Shown here: piece after piece, positions 1 through 7,884 of the stretch
Numbering within the stretch: the stretch's first letter is position 1
Layout of the letters: every line of letters begins with the position of its first letter
Source of the DNA: Verrucomicrobiales bacterium
GTDB taxonomy: Bacteria > Verrucomicrobiota > Verrucomicrobiia > Verrucomicrobiales > DEV007
Assembly (NCBI GenBank): GCA_029213005.1
Contig: JARGPI010000010.1
Location: 124,001-188,000 of the forward strand
Length of the DNA: 64,000 bases
Direction: 5' to 3'
Notes under the pieces: model-generated
What the model saw: only the letters and a program-made list of their open reading frames with translations
The model's database searches: none
What the model was told of the DNA's origin: nothing
Position numbers and translations under genes: made by a program

Positions 1-199
1 TCGGATACTGCGAAGAACCCGCTGACGAAGCCGAGCTCGAAGAATCTCCGGTATAATAGGGGTTGGCGGAGTACGGGTTATTTCCCGCACTGGCACTCTT
101 AGCACCACGGTTTGAACACGAAACACTCAGGGATGCCGTAATGGCAAGCAGGCCCAAAAGTTGACCGTGTTTTGTAATAATTCTCAGTTTGCTTCTCAT
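1..199 (-). CDS. Partial lipoprotein, N-terminal part only
   Basis: The reading frame starts at the ATG complementary to 197-199 and runs off the left edge, leaving about 66 residues. The N-terminus has basic residues (MRSKLR), a hydrophobic stretch (LLGLLAITASLSVS) and a cysteine at about residue 29, which fits a Sec lipoprotein signal. The mature part begins with a low-complexity Ser/Ala/Asn/Tyr linker, as is common in outer-membrane lipoproteins with a C-terminal domain that lies outside the window. It is divergent from purH. Function cannot be assigned. Confidence 0.6.
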   Translation of the reverse strand, partial: MRSKLRIITKHGQLLGLLAITASLSVSCSNRGAKSASAGNNPYSANPYYTGDSSSSASSAGSSQYP

Positions 200-388
200 G
201 TTTGCAAAAATTTAAGGTTGTCGTGCTAATTTTTCAACAAAATTTTATAATTTTTATCCGTAGGGTCGCCGGTAATTTTGTTATCTGATTAGGACGATTC
301 ACAGCAGGCTTTATTCAAAGTTTGTTTGGAAAAATGAAATTCATCTTGCTTGCGCCATGGGCCAAGAGTAGGGCTTCGACAGACCGTT
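200..388. promoter_or_regulatory. AT-rich divergent intergenic region (lipoprotein / purH)
   Basis: The interval between the divergent lipoprotein and purH is strongly AT-rich around 205-260, which is suitable for promoters in both directions. I cannot fix -35/-10 boxes with confidence. I see no purine riboswitch or clear PurR-like operator. Confidence 0.3.
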
Positions 389-1927
389 ATGAAAATCGAG
401 CGTGCACTGATTTCCGTTTCCGACAAATATGGACTCGATGAGTTTGTTAAAGGCCTCCATGAAATGGGGGTCGAAATCCTATCTACCGGTGGGACAGCAA
501 AATTCATCGCCGATCTGGATATTCCCGTTATTGAAGTGGGAGATTTCACCGGCTTTCCGGAATTGTTTGATGGCAGAGTAAAAACTCTGCATCCCAAAAT
601 CCACGGAGGTCTCCTCCATCGCCGGGATTTGCCCGAGCATGTCAAACAAGCTGAGGACCATGATATCAAACCAATCGACCTGGTCGTGGTGAATCTTTAT
701 CCTTTTGAAGAGACTGTCGCTAAAGAGGGTGTCGAAATCTCTGAAGCGATTGAGCAGATCGACATTGGCGGGCCCAGCATGCTTCGCTCCGCAGCGAAAA
801 ATCGCGACGCGGTTACCGTGGTGGTTGATCCCGAAGATTACGCCGGAATCATCGACGAAATGAAAGAGAACGACGGTGCGACCTCTCTGAAAACCCGGGA
901 ACGTCTCGCTATCAAAGTTTTTCAGCGCACGTCGGAATACGACAGTGCTATCTCACGTTTCCTCAATGAATCACAGGAAACCGCCGGATCTTTCAGCATT
1001 TCCCTTCCTCTGGCTCAGGAGTTGCGCTACGGCGAGAACCCACACCAGGAAGCGGCTCTTTACGGCCAGTTTGGCGATTGCTTCAAACAACTGCAGGGTA
1101 AAGGCCTCAGTTATACCAACGTGATCGATATCGGCGCGGCTGCTGAATTGATTCTTGAATTCCGACGCCCCGCAGTTGCGATTCTAAAACACACCAATCC
1201 CTGTGGAGTCGGTGTAGATGACAATGAGTTACGTCTCGCCTGGGAAAAGGCCTTCGAAACCGACCGTCAGGCCCCGTTCGGCGGTGTGATCGTATGCAAC
1301 CGTCCTCTCGATGTCGGTTTGGCACGCGTCATCAAAGAAATTTTCACCGATGTGATTATCGCACCGGAATTTGAGACAGAAGCTCGCGCACTGCTTCAGA
1401 AAAAGAAAAATCTCCGCCTCATTCAGATGCTGGACGGCTTCAAATCAACGCTCAACGATCCGGTCGTCACCTCAGCTCCCGGCGGTTTGCTCGTGATGGA
1501 TCGCGATAATAAGGCGCTCGGTCTGGAAAATATTGAGGAAAAAGTCGTGACAGAGCGTCCGCCAACGATTGAGGAAATCGAAGCGATGCGCTTTGCCTGG
1601 AGAGTTGTGAAACACGTGAAATCCAATGCGATCTGTTTCACTGGAAAAGACCGGACCCTCGGGATCGGTGCCGGTCAGATGGCCCGGGTTGATTCGGTTC
1701 GCCTCGCCGTCTGGAAAGCGGAACAGGCCGGGCTCGACCTCAAAGGCAGTGTCGTCGCAAGTGACGCCATGTTCCCCTTTGCCGATGGCCTTGTCAGCGC
1801 CCTTGATGCCGGAGCCACCGCCGCGATTCAACCCGGCGGTTCCATTCGGGACAAAGACGTTATCGCCGCCGCTAATGAGCACGACGCAGCGATGGTCTTT
1901 ACGGAACACCGCCATTTCCTTCATTGA
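389..1927 (+). CDS. purH: Bifunctional AICAR transformylase / IMP cyclohydrolase
   Basis: PurH catalyses the last two steps of purine synthesis: it formylates AICAR with 10-formyl-THF, then closes the ring to IMP. The 512-residue length is close to the family norm. The N-terminal MGS-like cyclohydrolase domain begins ERALISVSDK and contains the STGGT loop. The C-terminal transformylase domain carries LRYGENPHQ and KHTNPCG, which holds the catalytic Lys/His pair, and the protein ends RHFLH as usual. The ATG at 389 matches the family N-terminus; an in-frame upstream extension to 350 adds nothing conserved. msrB follows 40 nt downstream. Cytoplasmic. Confidence 0.97.
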   Translation: MKIERALISVSDKYGLDEFVKGLHEMGVEILSTGGTAKFIADLDIPVIEVGDFTGFPELFDGRVKTLHPKIHGGLLHRRDLPEHVKQAEDHDIKPIDLVVVNLYPFEETVAKEGVEISEAIEQIDIGGPSMLRSAAKNRDAVTVVVDPEDYAGIIDEMKENDGATSLKTRERLAIKVFQRTSEYDSAISRFLNESQETAGSFSISLPLAQELRYGENPHQEAALYGQFGDCFKQLQGKGLSYTNVIDIGAAAELILEFRRPAVAILKHTNPCGVGVDDNELRLAWEKAFETDRQAPFGGVIVCNRPLDVGLARVIKEIFTDVIIAPEFETEARALLQKKKNLRLIQMLDGFKSTLNDPVVTSAPGGLLVMDRDNKALGLENIEEKVVTERPPTIEEIEAMRFAWRVVKHVKSNAICFTGKDRTLGIGAGQMARVDSVRLAVWKAEQAGLDLKGSVVASDAMFPFADGLVSALDAGATAAIQPGGSIRDKDVIAAANEHDAAMVFTEHRHFLH

Positions 1928-1967
1928 TAGATCGTAATACGGTTAGTGCTTCTACGTCTAAGAAGAA

Positions 1968-2699
1968 ATGATGAAAAAGATTCGAATTCTCAGCATTCTA
2001 CTCTGCGTTTTCTCCATTGTCGCTTGTGATGACGGGAAGCAGCCAACCGAAGTCGCCTCCAATTCGACGGCAGAGCCCAAAGGCAGCGGCTCCAAACCTC
2101 CGGCAGAAGCGCCGGTAGCCGTTCTCAAAGGCAGTGGTTCCAAGCCTCCCGTCGAAGTAAAGGGTAGCGGATCCAAACCACCGGTCGAAACTGCGGCGGC
2201 AACCGAAGCGCCCAAAGGCAGCGGCCCCAAACCCGCCGACAAGCCGACTGGCACAATCGACCGTGAAGCTCTCAAGGAAAAGCTCACTCCCATGCAATAC
2301 AAAGTGGCAGTGGAAGACGGAACCGAACCGCCCTTCAAAAATGAATACTGGGACAACAAAAAGCCCGGTATTTATGTCGACATTATTTCCGGAAAACCGC
2401 TCTTCTCATCAAAAGAGAAATTTGTCTCCGGAACCGGCTGGCCGAGTTTCTGGGATCCGATCGACAAAGAAGAAATCGTTGAAGTCGTGGATCGAAAATT
2501 CGGCTGGGTGAGAACAGAAGTTCGTTCGAAAACCGGCGATGCCCACCTCGGCCACGTCTTTCCCGACGGCCCCAAGCCCACCGGCTTGAGATATTGCATC
2601 AACTCCGCCTCACTCAGGTTCGTTCCTGTCGAGGACTTGGAAAAAGAGGGTCTGGCCAAATACCAGAAGCTGTTCGAAGAGGAAGCGCCCAAGGAGTAA
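1968..2699 (+). CDS. msrB: Lipoprotein methionine-R-sulfoxide reductase with N-terminal repeat linker
   Basis: MsrB reduces methionine-R-sulfoxide in oxidised proteins. Residues 1-20 form a lipoprotein signal ending in Cys20. A linker follows at about 37-90 with four imperfect KGSGSKPP repeats, then the MsrB domain at about 103-240. GTGWPSFW (155-162), DAHLGHVF (191-198) and the catalytic Cys210 in [11 protein letters not shown] identify the family. Both zinc CxxC pairs of many MsrBs are absent, so this is the zinc-free form. Cys210 is the only cysteine in the mature domain, so recycling must differ from the two-cysteine mechanism. It is probably a periplasmic or outer-membrane repair enzyme. 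AAGAAGAA upstream of ATGATG is a usable ribosome site. Confidence 0.93.
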   Translation: MMKKIRILSILLCVFSIVACDDGKQPTEVASNSTAEPKGSGSKPPAEAPVAVLKGSGSKPPVEVKGSGSKPPVETAAATEAPKGSGPKPADKPTGTIDREALKEKLTPMQYKVAVEDGTEPPFKNEYWDNKKPGIYVDIISGKPLFSSKEKFVSGTGWPSFWDPIDKEEIVEVVDRKFGWVRTEVRSKTGDAHLGHVFPDGPKPTGLRYCINSASLRFVPVEDLEKEGLAKYQKLFEEEAPKE

Positions 2700-2707
2700 A
2701 ACCCCGG

Positions 2708-2748
2708 ATTGTACAGGGTACAGTCCCACATTGTACAGGGTACAATCC
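2708..2748. repeat. Paired TGTAC-n3-GTACA dyad repeat, copy 1
   Basis: Two copies of TGTACAGGGTACA lie in the same orientation at 2710-2722 and 2732-2744, with centres 22 bp apart. Each is a 5-bp inverted repeat around AGG. The site is 8 nt after the msrB stop, in the convergent gap before the peroxiredoxin gene. It belongs to a family with five more copies in this window. Confidence 0.9.
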
Positions 2749-2754
2749 AGTGCC

Positions 2755-2835
2755 CGTCTCTTATTCTTGCTCCTAATCTTGTTCCTGCTCTTACGCATTT
2801 GGAGCAAGAACAAGATTAAGAGCAGGAGCAGGAGT
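2755..2835. repeat. Long imperfect inverted repeat of pyrimidine/purine arms
   Basis: The left arm is pyrimidine-rich (TTGCTCC, AATCTTGTTCC, TGCTCTT). The right arm is its near complement (GGAGCAAGAACAAGATTA, AGAGCAGGAGC). The arms can form a long hairpin with a short ATTT-type loop, and the purine arm is itself internally repetitive (GAGCA/AGA units). It sits between convergent msrB and prx and may help to terminate, but it lacks a classical T-run. Confidence 0.6.
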
Positions 2836-2867
2836 TTTTCAGAATGTTACATTCTTAGCGTGAGGGC

Positions 2868-2912
2868 ATTAAAAAAGCCCGGGAAGGAAACCCTTCACCG
2901 GACTTTTCGAAA
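2868..2912 (-). terminator. Rho-independent terminator of the peroxiredoxin gene
   Basis: Read on the minus strand, a stem of AAGTCCGGTGAAGG with CCTTCCCGGGCTT closes a short loop and is followed by a T-run. It lies about 20 nt beyond the prx stop codon. Confidence 0.8.
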
Positions 2913-2932
2913 AATACTGCTTAAACCGGAGT

Positions 2933-3427
2933 CTATTTCAACTCACCAAGCTTGGCTTTAATCGCGCCGAAGTCTGGCAGATCGCCGGGACTGTCGCTGC
3001 TTTCTGCGTATTGAATCACACCCTCGTTGTCGATCACGAACGCGGAACGCTTTGGGACGCCACCCATTGTGAGGTTTTTCTCAGGAAGAAAAGAGTCGTA
3101 GGCCACATCGTAAGCCTTGGCCACTCCGTGCTCGTAGTCACTCAGCAGAGTCACTTCGATGCCTTCTTTTTCTTTCCAGTTCTGCTGGGCAAAAGGGTTG
3201 TCACCGCTGATTCCGAAAACCTTAGCGCTGAGGCTCTCATACTCGCTAAGCTCGCTGGTTACGGAGCAAAACTCCTGGGTGCAAACGCCGGTGAATGCCA
3301 TCGGAACGAACAAAAGAACGATGTTTCCTTTGCCGATGTTGTCGCTTAGTTTCACCAACTCAGGGCCATTGGCTCCTAGAGTGGTCAGTTCAAAATCAGG
3401 GGCTTTGTCGCCTACGGAAAGTGCCAT
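2933..3427 (-). CDS. Peroxiredoxin of the AhpC/TSA superfamily
   Basis: A thiol peroxidase of 164 residues that reduces H2O2 or organic hydroperoxides. The start MALSVGDKAPDF at 3427 is the canonical family N-terminus; the longer upstream frame is not conserved-looking. The P-x3-T-x2-C active site is P42, T46 and Cys49. A second cysteine at 54 gives a C-x4-C spacing like PrxQ/BCP-type atypical two-Cys enzymes. The later GVPKRSAFVID segment supplies the usual arginine. No signal peptide, so cytoplasmic. It is divergent from the nitroreductase gene across about 120 bp. Confidence 0.92.
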   Translation of the reverse strand: MALSVGDKAPDFELTTLGANGPELVKLSDNIGKGNIVLLFVPMAFTGVCTQEFCSVTSELSEYESLSAKVFGISGDNPFAQQNWKEKEGIEVTLLSDYEHGVAKAYDVAYDSFLPEKNLTMGGVPKRSAFVIDNEGVIQYAESSDSPGDLPDFGAIKAKLGELK

Positions 3428-3548
3428 GGTAGAATGAATATATTGGTTGGTTGAATTTCTGTTCGGCGGCACTATAGGATTTGCCAACCGAGGGTCAACA
3501 CTTAACCCCCGGTCTCTGAGTGAAAAAATCTTTTGAAGCACTGTTGCC

Positions 3549-4172
3549 ATGTCCGATTCTCCAAAACTTGATCCGATATCTCTTCGTCTCGCCGCCGCGA
3601 ATGCCCTAATCCGCAGACGGCGAACGATCAAACCCAAGGATATGTCGGAAAAGACCATCGAAAAGGAACACCTCGCGGCGATCCTCGAAAATGGAAACTG
3701 GGCCCCGACCCACGGAATGACTCAACCCTGGCGTTTCTTCGTCTTTACCGAAGACGGTCGCCAGCGGCTCGCGGACTACCTTCAGTCACTTTATAAAAAG
3801 CTCACTCCGGAAGCAGAAGTCCAACCTGCGAAATTTGAAAAATTGGGAACCTCGCCCCTTCAGGCACCGGTCGTAATCGCGGTAGGAATGTCCCGACAGG
3901 ATATCGAGAAGATTCCCGAAATCGAAGAGATCGAAGCCGTCGCCTGCGCCGTGCAAAACATGCACCTTACCGCCTCGGCGCTCGGCATGGCAGCCGCCTG
4001 GCTTTCGCCCCCGATCTGCTATTCCGATGAAATGCGGACGTGGCTCGGCATGCCCGATGAGCGCGACAAATGCCTCGGCTTTCTTTACCTTGGCTGGCCG
4101 AAGGATGAAACCGAATGGCCCGAAGGCACCCGGGATGACCTCACCGATAAGGTGGTCTGGGTTAATAAATAA
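3549..4172 (+). CDS. Nitroreductase-family FMN oxidoreductase
   Basis: A 207-residue protein with the nitroreductase fold. It has the RRRRTIKP FMN-phosphate-binding start, the WAPTHGMTQPWRF segment (equivalent to AP(S)..N.QPW), and the GMAAAW..P..C and YLGWP C-terminal elements. Such enzymes reduce nitro groups, quinones or enones with NAD(P)H. The closest type by eye is the short YdjA-like branch. Cytoplasmic. Substrate unknown. Divergent from the peroxiredoxin gene, so the two could share oxidative-stress control, which is inference only. Confidence 0.88.
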   Translation: MSDSPKLDPISLRLAAANALIRRRRTIKPKDMSEKTIEKEHLAAILENGNWAPTHGMTQPWRFFVFTEDGRQRLADYLQSLYKKLTPEAEVQPAKFEKLGTSPLQAPVVIAVGMSRQDIEKIPEIEEIEAVACAVQNMHLTASALGMAAAWLSPPICYSDEMRTWLGMPDERDKCLGFLYLGWPKDETEWPEGTRDDLTDKVVWVNK

Positions 4173-4301
4173 GGGCAACTCGCACGGAAATCGTGCAAAC
4201 TGCACTCGGAAAAGCTGTCCCACAGCCCGGCGAGCAAGCGGGAATCGGTCGCTAAGCCCGATTTGATCAGGCTTTCAGCCGTCCAGTGCTCCTGCGGCAT
4301 C

Positions 4302-4327
4302 ATTTCTGCACTTCTAAGTGCTGAAAT
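4302..4327 (+). promoter_or_regulatory. Dyad over the start codon of the OmpA-like gene
   Basis: ATTTC-T-GCACTT-CT-AAGTGC-T-GAAAT is symmetrical apart from one central mismatch pair. It overlaps the ATG at 4326. No clear Shine-Dalgarno precedes this start, so a hairpin here could limit translation. Confidence 0.4.
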
Positions 4328-5132
4328 GAAAACTAAATTCTTTAACCTCAAAACGTGGCACTCGGTCTTTCTCATACCGATCGCCGCCGGTGCTTTAGCC
4401 CAGAACAGCGTCGTGATCGAAGCGGGCCCAAACGGCGTCACTATCGCCGATCAGGATGGAGAACTTGAAACCGGCCCAGCCACCCCGGAAACGGTGGTGC
4501 CCGGCACAGCAACTCCGATTGTCCCCGGCCCAATCGTTCCCGGAATTGGAGTTGAGGGAATTTCGACCTCCAGCGTGAGACCAAACGGTGCGGCAATCGT
4601 GACCACACCCGTCCCGGTAACTCCGCCGCCGGCTGAGAACGATGTCATCACGCGAACGGAGCCTCAGCCGGGTGAACGGCTCACTCCAACCGCCATCACC
4701 GCGACACGTAACGGAATGGAAGTCGTCAAAATCCAACGGAGAGCGGAACTCACCAAGGAACTCAACATTCTAGAAAATGCCGTCGGCGCCCGACTGGTGA
4801 TCCGAACCAAAAACATGTTTGGCCCCGGGAACGAGCAGATTGACCCCGCAGCCTATTCTCTGCTCAACAAAGTGGCGGAGTACCTGAAGCTCTCCCCTCT
4901 CACCAAAGTCGATCTGGCCTATGTGCAGGACTACGAGCGGATTTCCAAAGAAAAAGCGTGGGAGCGGACCGTAACTTTGACCAGCTGGTTGAAAACCTAC
5001 GGATCAGTAAACACTAAAGAATTTGCGGTGAAGCAGCCACAGTTTAGCACCGTCCCCGACACGGAAGATAAGCCCGTTGAAGAAGGTGGTGAGAAATTCG
5101 GCGAATACATCGTAATGAATCTTCATCAATAA
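4326..5132 (+). CDS. Secreted OmpA-like protein with Pro/Thr-rich linker
   Basis: 268 residues from the ATG at 4326. The N-terminus is a Sec signal (VFLIPIAAGALAQ). Residues of about 30-130 are rich in Pro, Thr, Val and Gly (repeated IVPG and PVTPP), typical of a wall-spanning linker. The C-terminal part, about 150-255, resembles an OmpA-like domain: ENAVGARLVIRTKNMF, then a helix with LLNKVAEYLKLSP, then DLAYVQDYERISKEKAWERTVTLTSWL. The usual peptidoglycan-binding NxxLSxxRA motif is only weakly matched. Likely cell-envelope structural role; not certain. Confidence 0.6.
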   Translation: MKTKFFNLKTWHSVFLIPIAAGALAQNSVVIEAGPNGVTIADQDGELETGPATPETVVPGTATPIVPGPIVPGIGVEGISTSSVRPNGAAIVTTPVPVTPPPAENDVITRTEPQPGERLTPTAITATRNGMEVVKIQRRAELTKELNILENAVGARLVIRTKNMFGPGNEQIDPAAYSLLNKVAEYLKLSPLTKVDLAYVQDYERISKEKAWERTVTLTSWLKTYGSVNTKEFAVKQPQFSTVPDTEDKPVEEGGEKFGEYIVMNLHQ

Positions 5133-5160
5133 ACCTTGCACGGTTCCTCAAATGAAGATG

Positions 5161-5195
5161 GAGAGTCCGGATACGTCCGGGCTCTTCTTTTTTTT
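5161..5195 (+). terminator. Terminator after the OmpA-like gene
   Basis: GAGAGTCCGGA, a short TAC loop and TCCGGGCTCTTC form a stem followed by eight or more T residues. It lies 28 nt past the stop and between convergent genes. Confidence 0.85.
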
Positions 5196-5227
5196 GGATC
5201 AAGCTGCGCTTTCAGTAGGCTAACAAC

Positions 5228-6085
5228 TTAGAGTTCCAGAATACTAAACACCGGTTCGTGATCTGATGGGTAGCGACCATCCTCTCCCCGGTAGCGGTCG
5301 ATCCCGGCACTGAGAATCCCCCAGTGATCCGAGCATAAGACCCAGTCAATGCGCGCCGTGCCGGGTTTCAGTCCGAATCCGGTGAATGTGATCTCGTTGG
5401 CCAGATCTTTTCCCGGCTGTGCTTCGCGAAAAGTATCCCGAAATCCCTCGTCCCGGTCAGTCAGCGTCGCATAGGGTTCGCTTTCCTCGCCGCAGTTGAA
5501 ATCGCCGGTGATCGCGATCGGTACATCGCCTGCAATCTCCGCCAAATGAGAGCGGATCAATTTAGCGGATTCCGTCCGGGCCACGACTCCCTTATGATCA
5601 AAATGGGTATTGGCGAAAATCAGCTCTTTCCCACTCGCCAGCGACTCCAATTTCACCCAACTGGTAATGCGGGGAAGGCTGGAGTCCCAACTGATCGACC
5701 CCACTTCGTCCGGGGTCTCACTCAGCCAGAAAGTGCCTTCGTCCACCTTCCGGAATCGATCCCGCCGATATAAAATCGCACAGGTCTCACCGCCCCGCCC
5801 CGGCGTTCTCGGGACCGAGTAAACGACGTATTCCGGCAGCTTATCGGCGAGGAATTCGACCTGAAAATCAATCGCCTCCTGGAGTCCCAGGAGATCCGGA
5901 GATCGCTTTCGGATTGTCTCGGCAACCAGTTCCCGGCGATGAGGCCAGGCGTTTTCTTTGTCATTCGCGGTGCCGAACCGGATGTTGAAAGACATCACGG
6001 AAACCTTCTCTCCTTTCTCATCAGCTGAGAACGAAGTGGCTGCGGCGAACAGGCCTAGAGCAAGAAAGAGCAGAACAGATTTCAT
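5228..6085 (-). CDS. Secreted endonuclease/exonuclease/phosphatase-family protein
   Basis: 285 residues with a Sec signal (LLFLALGLFAAATSFSA). The EEP-fold motifs are present in order: SFNIRFG, GLQE, RGGETCAILYRRDRF, ANTHFDHKG, ITGDFN, RIDWVL and SDHEPV. These supply the Mg2+ ligands and the catalytic His/Asp of DNase I-like phosphodiesterases. The short, secreted architecture is typical of bacterial extracellular EEP hydrolases acting on sugar-phosphate, inositol-phosphate, lipid or nucleic-acid substrates; the sequence does not say which. Its promoter must lie in the palindrome-rich interval upstream. Confidence 0.88.
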   Translation of the reverse strand: MKSVLLFLALGLFAAATSFSADEKGEKVSVMSFNIRFGTANDKENAWPHRRELVAETIRKRSPDLLGLQEAIDFQVEFLADKLPEYVVYSVPRTPGRGGETCAILYRRDRFRKVDEGTFWLSETPDEVGSISWDSSLPRITSWVKLESLASGKELIFANTHFDHKGVVARTESAKLIRSHLAEIAGDVPIAITGDFNCGEESEPYATLTDRDEGFRDTFREAQPGKDLANEITFTGFGLKPGTARIDWVLCSDHWGILSAGIDRYRGEDGRYPSDHEPVFSILEL

Positions 6086-6111
6086 AAAAAGTGAAGCTCA
6101 GGCTCGATTGC

Positions 6112-6372
6112 GATCGAGGTGCCGAACAGTGGCTGATTCGGGCCAGTGGCGCGAGGCTCGATCAGACAGTGTTCGAGACTGTTTTACCCAGTGCCCGTAG
6201 AACAGTTTTTTAAACTGTTTTTCTCAGGCTTTGGGCACTGGCTTGGGAGGCGGGTCGGGGTTGCGCGAACAGTTTGGAAAACTGTTTTACAGGGGTGAAC
6301 GATGCATGGCGCGCTTCGCTGTAGAACAGTTTTTTAAACTGTTTTTCTCAACCCCGGCCACCATCCCAAGCC
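6112..6372. repeat. Nested palindrome cluster built on AACAGT...ACTGTT
   Basis: The 320-bp gap between phoH and the EEP gene is filled by nested inverted repeats. Hairpin units of the form AACAGTTTTTTAAACTGTT occur at 6197-6226 and 6321-6350, which are 30-bp identical copies. Related units lie at 6267-6290 and about 6164-6187. An outer pair CCAGTGCCC / GGGCACTGG flanks the first unit. A 24-bp imperfect pair (6240-6263 with 6349-6372) flanks the next two. GATCGAG / CTCGATC closes the left part. No coding potential seen. Confidence 0.8.
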
Positions 6373-6405
6373 GCTCAACCTCAGCAATAATTACGGCTCG
6401 CAACC

Positions 6406-7377
6406 CTACCGCTTCTCCTCGCATTCGCGCCCTTTATCGTAAGCCTCGATGATCCTCGCAACCACTGGATGCCGGACGACATCGCGCTGCTCGAACTCAA
6501 CGAAAGAGATGCCTTTGATATCCCGGAGAATGGCCGATGCCTCGATAATTCCCGACCGGGTTTTCGGTCTCAAGTCAATTTGAGATGGATCTCCCGTCAC
6601 AATGCACTGCGATCCTTCACCAATCCGGGTCAGAAACATGAACATCTGCTCCCGGGTGGTATTCTGGGCTTCATCAAGAATCACACAGGCGTGATTCAAA
6701 GTCCTCCCCCTCATGTAAGCGAGTGGAGCAATCTCAATGAGATTTTTCTCGGCAAATTTCTGGGCCTCGATCGGTTCGATCATGTCATTGAGCGCATCGT
6801 AAAGCGGTCGCAGATAGGGCAACACTTTCTCCTCCAGCACGCCGGGTAGAAATCCCAGAGCCTCACCGGCTTCTACGGCAGGCCGGGTTAAGATAATCCG
6901 GTCGATCTGACGCTTTTTCAGGGCATCAAGCGCGTAGGCCATTGCCAGATAGGTCTTCCCGGTACCGGCCGGCCCGAGACCGAAAACAACGTCGTTTTTC
7001 TGCAGCTCTTTTAAATACTGGAGTTGATTGGCGTTCCGCGGCGTCACCGGTGGCTTACCCGCCGATCCCAGTAGGCGATGATCAAACAATTCGGCGAGGC
7101 GACTTTTCTCCGCAGCTGATTTTGTCGCCGCCTCCACCGCGAACCGGAAGGCAGGCGGCGTGACCGGGCCGGCTTTCCGCCGACTTTCTTCGAGATCAGA
7201 AAACAGGCCTACCACTTGATTAATCGTTTTCTCCTCGCCCTCGAGTTTTAACCAGGCATCACGAGTCGTGACGGTAACCGGAAAGGCGTTTTCGATTTCT
7301 TTCAGCAAGCTGAGATCGTCGGAGAATAAACTGTGTAAAAAATGAGGGCTTTCGTATTGAAGCGTTTTTTCCGCCAT
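6406..7377 (-). CDS. phoH: PhoH-like ATPase
   Basis: 323 residues with the usual PhoH/YbeZ layout: an N-terminal KH-like segment (about 20-65), then a P-loop ATPase. Walker A GPAGTGKT is at 135-142. The family signatures TRPAVEAGEALGFLPG, the Walker B region VILDEAQN and TGDPSQIDL are all present. These proteins act in RNA metabolism and ribosome quality control, often with the endonuclease YbeY. No ybeY lies next to it here. Cytoplasmic. The secreted-protein pair upstream is on the same strand but 32 nt away and unrelated in type. Confidence 0.93.
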   Translation of the reverse strand: MAEKTLQYESPHFLHSLFSDDLSLLKEIENAFPVTVTTRDAWLKLEGEEKTINQVVGLFSDLEESRRKAGPVTPPAFRFAVEAATKSAAEKSRLAELFDHRLLGSAGKPPVTPRNANQLQYLKELQKNDVVFGLGPAGTGKTYLAMAYALDALKKRQIDRIILTRPAVEAGEALGFLPGVLEEKVLPYLRPLYDALNDMIEPIEAQKFAEKNLIEIAPLAYMRGRTLNHACVILDEAQNTTREQMFMFLTRIGEGSQCIVTGDPSQIDLRPKTRSGIIEASAILRDIKGISFVEFEQRDVVRHPVVARIIEAYDKGRECEEKR

Positions 7378-7409
7378 AATGAGAAATGGCTGGATCCAGT
7401 CACAGTGGG

Positions 7410-7865
7410 CTAGCGATAGCCATAGACCAGACCCCAGTCGAGTTCTTTGTGTTCAGTTGAAGTCACGATGACTCTGATGAAATAAGTACCGGTTTTGTTG
7501 GGCAGAACCCGGACGCCGGATTTCCCGTCTTTTGAAAAGGATTCCAGAGACACCGAGTTTCCTTTCCCGTCAAAAATACTGACCGTGACATCTGAATCAG
7601 GAAAACTCGTGGCGGCCCAGAACCAGTATTCGTTACCGCGAAACAGTTGGTGCTTCACAAGCAGCGGTTTATTGGATGTGGTTTCGCCGTGCCAGTTGTC
7701 CTCCCGGATTTTAAAGCCGTCTTTTACGTAAGGAAATGCAGCTTCCAGAGCCAGTGAGACTCCCTCCTGCAGGCTCCCCAAAAGCGGTACGCTCGTGAAA
7801 AGGCAGATCGCCATAATCGGGGCGAAGCTCCATTTCCAGTGTTTCATGTGTTTCAGGGGAATCAT
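7410..7865 (-). CDS. Secreted protein of unknown function (beta-sandwich-like)
   Basis: 151 residues if translated from the ATG at 7865, preceded by GAAAGGAAACC, a good ribosome site. A longer frame from 7910 would overlap the upstream gene. It has a Sec signal (MAICLFTSVPLLGS). The remainder looks like a pre-peptidase C-terminal (PPC)-type beta-sandwich: EYWFWAATSFPDSDVTVSIFDGKGN, then GVRVLPNKTGTYFIRVIV, the typical 'tGtY.irv' strand. It lies 19 nt after the preceding gene, so the two are probably co-transcribed. Function not known. Confidence 0.6.
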   Translation of the reverse strand: MIPLKHMKHWKWSFAPIMAICLFTSVPLLGSLQEGVSLALEAAFPYVKDGFKIREDNWHGETTSNKPLLVKHQLFRGNEYWFWAATSFPDSDVTVSIFDGKGNSVSLESFSKDGKSGVRVLPNKTGTYFIRVIVTSTEHKELDWGLVYGYR

Positions 7866-7884
7866 TATGGTTTCCTTTCTCACC

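Noticed and set aside
289..669. 126-codon minus-strand frame over the purH start
   Set aside because: Overlaps the purH promoter and N-terminus; product is low-complexity and unlike any family.
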